From NCBI GenBank assembly GCA_011365025.1, contig RDOF01000070.1, positions 1 through 9,667 on the forward strand: 9,667 nt of DNA. The letters run 5' to 3'. This DNA is from Candidatus Thorarchaeota archaeon. GTDB taxonomy: Archaea; Asgardarchaeota; Thorarchaeia; Thorarchaeales; Thorarchaeaceae. A program made the position numbers and the translations under genes. Under the pieces are notes generated by a model. That model was given only the letters and a program-made list of their open reading frames with translations, was not told where the DNA came from and did not search any database. Each line of letters begins with the position of its first letter. Positions within the stretch are counted from its first letter, which is position 1. Below, piece after piece: positions 7,361 to 9,667 of the stretch.

Positions 7361-7388
7361 AAATATTATTATAGTATTTAAAATATTT
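7361..7388. promoter_or_regulatory. Divergent AT-rich promoter between crtBI and the crtD-lyeJ operon
   Basis: On the minus strand TTTAAATA (7382-7375) matches the archaeal TATA consensus, 66 bp from the crtB ATG. On the plus strand TTTAAAATA (7377-7385) lies about 110 bp before the crtD ATG. The block is nearly symmetric, with AAATATT (7361-7367) mirrored by AATATTT (7382-7388). One AT-rich core may therefore serve both directions, or a regulator binding it would control both operons at once. Transcription start sites are not visible. Confidence 0.5.
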
Positions 7389-7441
7389 GTTACAGCGGTG
7401 CACGGGTGATTTCTGTTTGGCCCTGCCACACTAGCATGTAA

Positions 7442-7485
7442 CTCCTCTTGTGAGGAACTATCACCCTGCGCCGCAACTTGAGGAG
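7442..7485 (+). promoter_or_regulatory. Possible alternative pairing in the 5' leader covering the crtD Shine-Dalgarno
   Basis: TCCTC (7443-7447) can form a 5-bp hairpin with GAGGA (7452-7456) over a TTGT loop. The same segment, as CTCCTC (7442-7447), is complementary over 6 bp to GAGGAG (7480-7485), the Shine-Dalgarno of the downstream gene. The two pairings exclude each other, which is the layout of a translational switch. Short purine/pyrimidine complementarity also arises by chance, so this is a weak call. Confidence 0.25.
7480..7485 (+). promoter_or_regulatory. Shine-Dalgarno that fixes the crtD start
   Basis: GAGGAG lies 9 nt before the ATG at 7495. It favours that ATG over the in-frame GTG at 7450, which would add 15 residues without homology ahead of the MKVAVLGAG dinucleotide-binding strand. 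Confidence 0.75.
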
Positions 7486-7494
7486 AAAATCTGT

Positions 7495-8967
7495 ATGAAA
7501 GTAGCAGTATTGGGTGCGGGCGTCGGAGGCCTGTCTGTCGCCCCCTTGCTCGCACGAGAGGGATATGATGTTACGGTTTTGGAAAAGAACGCAGAGCCCG
7601 GAGGTAGAGCAAGAGTATGGACGAAGGACGGATTCCTATTTGATATGGGTCCATCATGGTATCTCATGCCCGAAATATTCGAACACTACTTCGAGAATTT
7701 TGGAAAGAAGGTTGCAGACTTCTATGAGCTCATTAGACTTGATCCTTCATACCGGATTTTCTTTTCTGATGAGGTCCTCGATATCTCAGCTGACCTTGAG
7801 AAAAACATGGATCTTTTTGAGAGGCTAGAGGAGGATGGGGCGAATAAGCTGAAACGGTTCCTGAAGCAGGCTCAAGAAAAATATGATTATCTGATGAAGG
7901 GTCTGATGTATGAAGACCTTGTTGGTATTAGAGGTATGCTCAGTCCTCGACTTATGGGTGCTGGGAAAAAACTCAGTATCCTGTCAAACATTGACAAGAT
8001 TACGAAGAAGTACTTTGAAAATGAAAGAGCAAGAAAGATACTGCAATACTCAATTGTCTTCCTTGGAGGAAATCCAAAGAACACCCCAGCACTCTACTCC
8101 ATGATTTCCCACATCGACTTTAATCTTGGAGTTTGGTATCCGATGGGCGGTCTTGGAAAGATTGTTGACGCGCTTCTTCAACTCACCGAAGATCATGGCG
8201 CAAGAGTTCTCTACAACCATGAAGCAACAGCCATCAATGTTGAGGGGGGCATTGCAAAAGGAGTGAAAACGACGCAAGGGTATTTTGATGCTGATGTTGT
8301 GATTTCAAACGTAGACTACCCACATACAGAAATGAATCTCTTGGAGGATAAGTACCAAGCCTATCCTAAGAGCTACTGGGAGAAGAAGACCATTGCGCCA
8401 TCAGCCTTCGTTCTTTACCTGGGATTCAACAAACGGCTTGATGGGCTGGTTAATCACAACGTCATTCTCGAACATGACTGGGTGAAGCACTTCGAGCAAA
8501 TATTCGATAATCCTTCATGGCCATCAGAACCCGCCTACTATCTTTCATGTCCCTCGCGCAAAGACCCGACAGTTGCGCCAGAGGGCTACGAGAATGTATT
8601 TGTCACGGTGCCAATATCCCCAGGAATTGAAGACACTCCGCAGCTTCGAGAGGAGTACTTCGAGAAGATGATGACTCACATGGAAAAAGTGGCCGGAACA
8701 AAACTGCGTGAGCACCTAGTCGTCAAGCGTATCTTCTCGCTGAACGATTTTGCCCAGGACTATAATGCATACAAGGGCACTGCTGTTGGCCTAACTCACA
8801 CCTTTAGCCAATCTGCCTTTTTCAGACCTCGACATCATTCCAAGAAGGTTAAGAACCTGTTTTATACTGGACAGTATACGCACCCTGGGATTGGTGTTCC
8901 AATGGCCCTCATTGCCTCTGAGATTGTGGCGGACCTTGTGGATGAGCATTATCCCCTTGCGAGATAG
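7495..8967 (+). CDS. crtD: CrtI-family carotenoid desaturase, probably carotenoid 3,4-desaturase (CrtD-like)
   Basis: FAD-dependent carotenoid desaturase, 490 residues. The N-terminus begins directly with the dinucleotide-binding strand (GAGVGG, 7-12), then Glu30, PGGRAR (35-40) and FDMGPSWYLMP (49-59). The C-terminal FAD motif is TGQYTHPGIGVP (458-469). The FDMGPSWYLMP form differs from the FDTGPT form of the paralogue at 4804-6321. As I recall, it is shared by haloarchaeal CrtD and by some bacterial phytoene desaturases. The next gene, 25 nt downstream on the same strand, is a lycopene-elongase-like UbiA protein. In haloarchaea CrtD works with LyeJ to make bisanhydrobacterioruberin, and the genes are adjacent. 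I therefore favour CrtD, but a second phytoene desaturase cannot be excluded. The CrtI family is near certain; the exact reaction is about 60% likely. Confidence 0.85.
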   Translation: MKVAVLGAGVGGLSVAPLLAREGYDVTVLEKNAEPGGRARVWTKDGFLFDMGPSWYLMPEIFEHYFENFGKKVADFYELIRLDPSYRIFFSDEVLDISADLEKNMDLFERLEEDGANKLKRFLKQAQEKYDYLMKGLMYEDLVGIRGMLSPRLMGAGKKLSILSNIDKITKKYFENERARKILQYSIVFLGGNPKNTPALYSMISHIDFNLGVWYPMGGLGKIVDALLQLTEDHGARVLYNHEATAINVEGGIAKGVKTTQGYFDADVVISNVDYPHTEMNLLEDKYQAYPKSYWEKKTIAPSAFVLYLGFNKRLDGLVNHNVILEHDWVKHFEQIFDNPSWPSEPAYYLSCPSRKDPTVAPEGYENVFVTVPISPGIEDTPQLREEYFEKMMTHMEKVAGTKLREHLVVKRIFSLNDFAQDYNAYKGTAVGLTHTFSQSAFFRPRHHSKKVKNLFYTGQYTHPGIGVPMALIASEIVADLVDEHYPLAR

Positions 8968-8981
8968 AGGACTTGCATTCT

Positions 8982-8985
8982 GGAG
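8982..8985 (+). promoter_or_regulatory. Shine-Dalgarno of the lycopene elongase gene
   Basis: GGAG lies 7 nt before the ATG at 8993. The nearer ATG at 8986 is in another frame that stops after 15 codons, so 8993 is the supported start. A GTG codon follows immediately at 8996. Confidence 0.6.
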
Positions 8986-8992
8986 ATGAAAG

Positions 8993-9667
8993 ATGGTGAC
9001 CAGCATATGGTACTTGGCATTCAAGGTTTCTAGGGTTAGATTCTGGCTATACCTAGGCGGCACATATCTTATCGGATATATCATCGCCATTTCAGACGCT
9101 GCCCAGCTACTGGACCCCTTCTTCCTTCTCCACTTGTTCTTCTTCATGATTCCTGCAAACATATTCCTCTATGGTGTGAACGACATTTCAGACAAGGACA
9201 CAGACGTGTTCAACCCTAAGAAGGACGAAAAGGAGTATAGAGCAGCTGAGAGGGACCGGCGCAACCTTTACGCTCTTGTGTCACTCTCTGCAATATATGG
9301 CATCTTGCTCATGCTATTCCAGCGTGACATAGTTGGAGTGATGCTATTTGCATCGTGGTTTCTGCTCTCCTTCTTCTACAGTGTCAAACCGCTACGATTC
9401 AAATCAAAACCAGTTGTTGATTTCGCTTCAAACTTCCTCTATGTCATTCCAGCCATTATTGCGTATTACGAAGTCACAGCCATAATACCACCAATTCTAC
9501 CGCTCTTTGCCGCCTTCATGTGGACATCCGCAATGCAGCTGTTTTCTGCAATTCCAGATATTGAAGCTGATAAGAAGGCGAATCTAAGGACCACAGCAGT
9601 TATCGCTGGAAAGAAAACATCACTACTCCTGTGTCTGCTCTTTTGGGGTCTCTTTGCTGGAATTTTG
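8993..9667 (+). CDS. lyeJ: UbiA-family prenyltransferase, lycopene elongase (LyeJ-like), 3'-truncated by the window edge
   Basis: Integral membrane prenyltransferase, expected to add C5 units from DMAPP to the ends of lycopene, the entry step to C50 carotenoids. The 225 visible residues carry both UbiA aspartate motifs: NDISDKDTD (63-71) and DIEADKKAN (189-197), followed by RTTAV (199-203). Hydrophobic membrane helices lie at about 18-34, 42-61, 92-109, 112-129, 142-158, 164-182 and from 209 onward. RFWLYLGG (16-23), IPANIFLYGVND (53-64), PLRFKSKP (133-140) and FSAIPDIEAD (184-193) match my memory of haloarchaeal lycopene elongase more closely than that of digeranylgeranylglyceryl phosphate synthase or menaquinone-type UbiA proteins. 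It follows the CrtD-like gene by 25 nt with its own Shine-Dalgarno, so the two form an operon. The 3' end lies outside the window. In haloarchaea the next gene would be cruF. Confidence 0.87.
   Translation, partial: MVTSIWYLAFKVSRVRFWLYLGGTYLIGYIIAISDAAQLLDPFFLLHLFFFMIPANIFLYGVNDISDKDTDVFNPKKDEKEYRAAERDRRNLYALVSLSAIYGILLMLFQRDIVGVMLFASWFLLSFFYSVKPLRFKSKPVVDFASNFLYVIPAIIAYYEVTAIIPPILPLFAAFMWTSAMQLFSAIPDIEADKKANLRTTAVIAGKKTSLLLCLLFWGLFAGIL

Noticed and set aside
8791..9162. A 123-codon minus-strand frame across the crtD-lyeJ junction.
   Set aside because: It is antisense to two strongly supported genes and shows no domain; a shadow frame.

Overview
The window looks archaeal. The evidence is short intergenic regions with TTTAAATA-type AT boxes, a soluble receiver/PAS/histidine-kinase protein of the kind common in archaea, and a carotenoid gene set of the type that makes C50 carotenoids (bacterioruberin) in haloarchaea. 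The proteins are lysine-rich and not strongly acidic, so a haloarchaeal host is unlikely. A non-halophilic lineage (Asgard or Thermoplasmata-like, for example) fits better, but I cannot fix the taxon from sequence alone.

Layout, left to right. (1) Plus strand, 1-1683: the 3' part of a classical short-chain dehydrogenase/reductase, then 39 nt later a complete cobalamin-binding protein. The latter carries the W-x9-EH and E-x-H-x-x-G signatures of adenosylcobalamin photosensory domains of the CarH type, but has no DNA-binding domain. (2) Minus strand, 1687-4488: a MarR/GbsR-type winged-helix regulator that converges on the cobalamin protein with a 3-nt gap. It is preceded by a candidate palindromic operator and by a large soluble sensor kinase (receiver, three PAS domains, HisKA, HATPase). 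(3) 4489-4803: a 315-nt gap with no convincing gene. (4) Minus strand, 4804-7309: crtB (phytoene synthase) followed by crtI (phytoene desaturase), coupled by a 16-nt gap whose Shine-Dalgarno sequence touches the crtB stop. (5) 7310-7494: a divergent promoter region. (6) Plus strand, 7495-9667: a second CrtI-family desaturase, probably CrtD, then a UbiA-family lycopene elongase (LyeJ-like) that runs off the window.

The pathway as read: CrtB joins two GGPP to make phytoene. CrtI desaturates it to lycopene. The LyeJ/CrtD pair adds C5 prenyl units and desaturates the ends toward bisanhydrobacterioruberin-type C50 carotenoids. No GGPP synthase or CruF hydratase lies inside the window. CruF would be expected just downstream if the haloarchaeal gene order holds.

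The most interesting idea is regulatory. A vitamin-B12 (AdoCbl) light-sensor-like protein and a MarR-type repressor candidate sit next to a carotenoid locus. In bacteria, CarH-type B12 photoreceptors and, separately, MarR-type CrtR proteins control carotenoid genes. Here the B12 protein has lost or never had a DNA-binding domain, so any light signal would have to pass through a partner.
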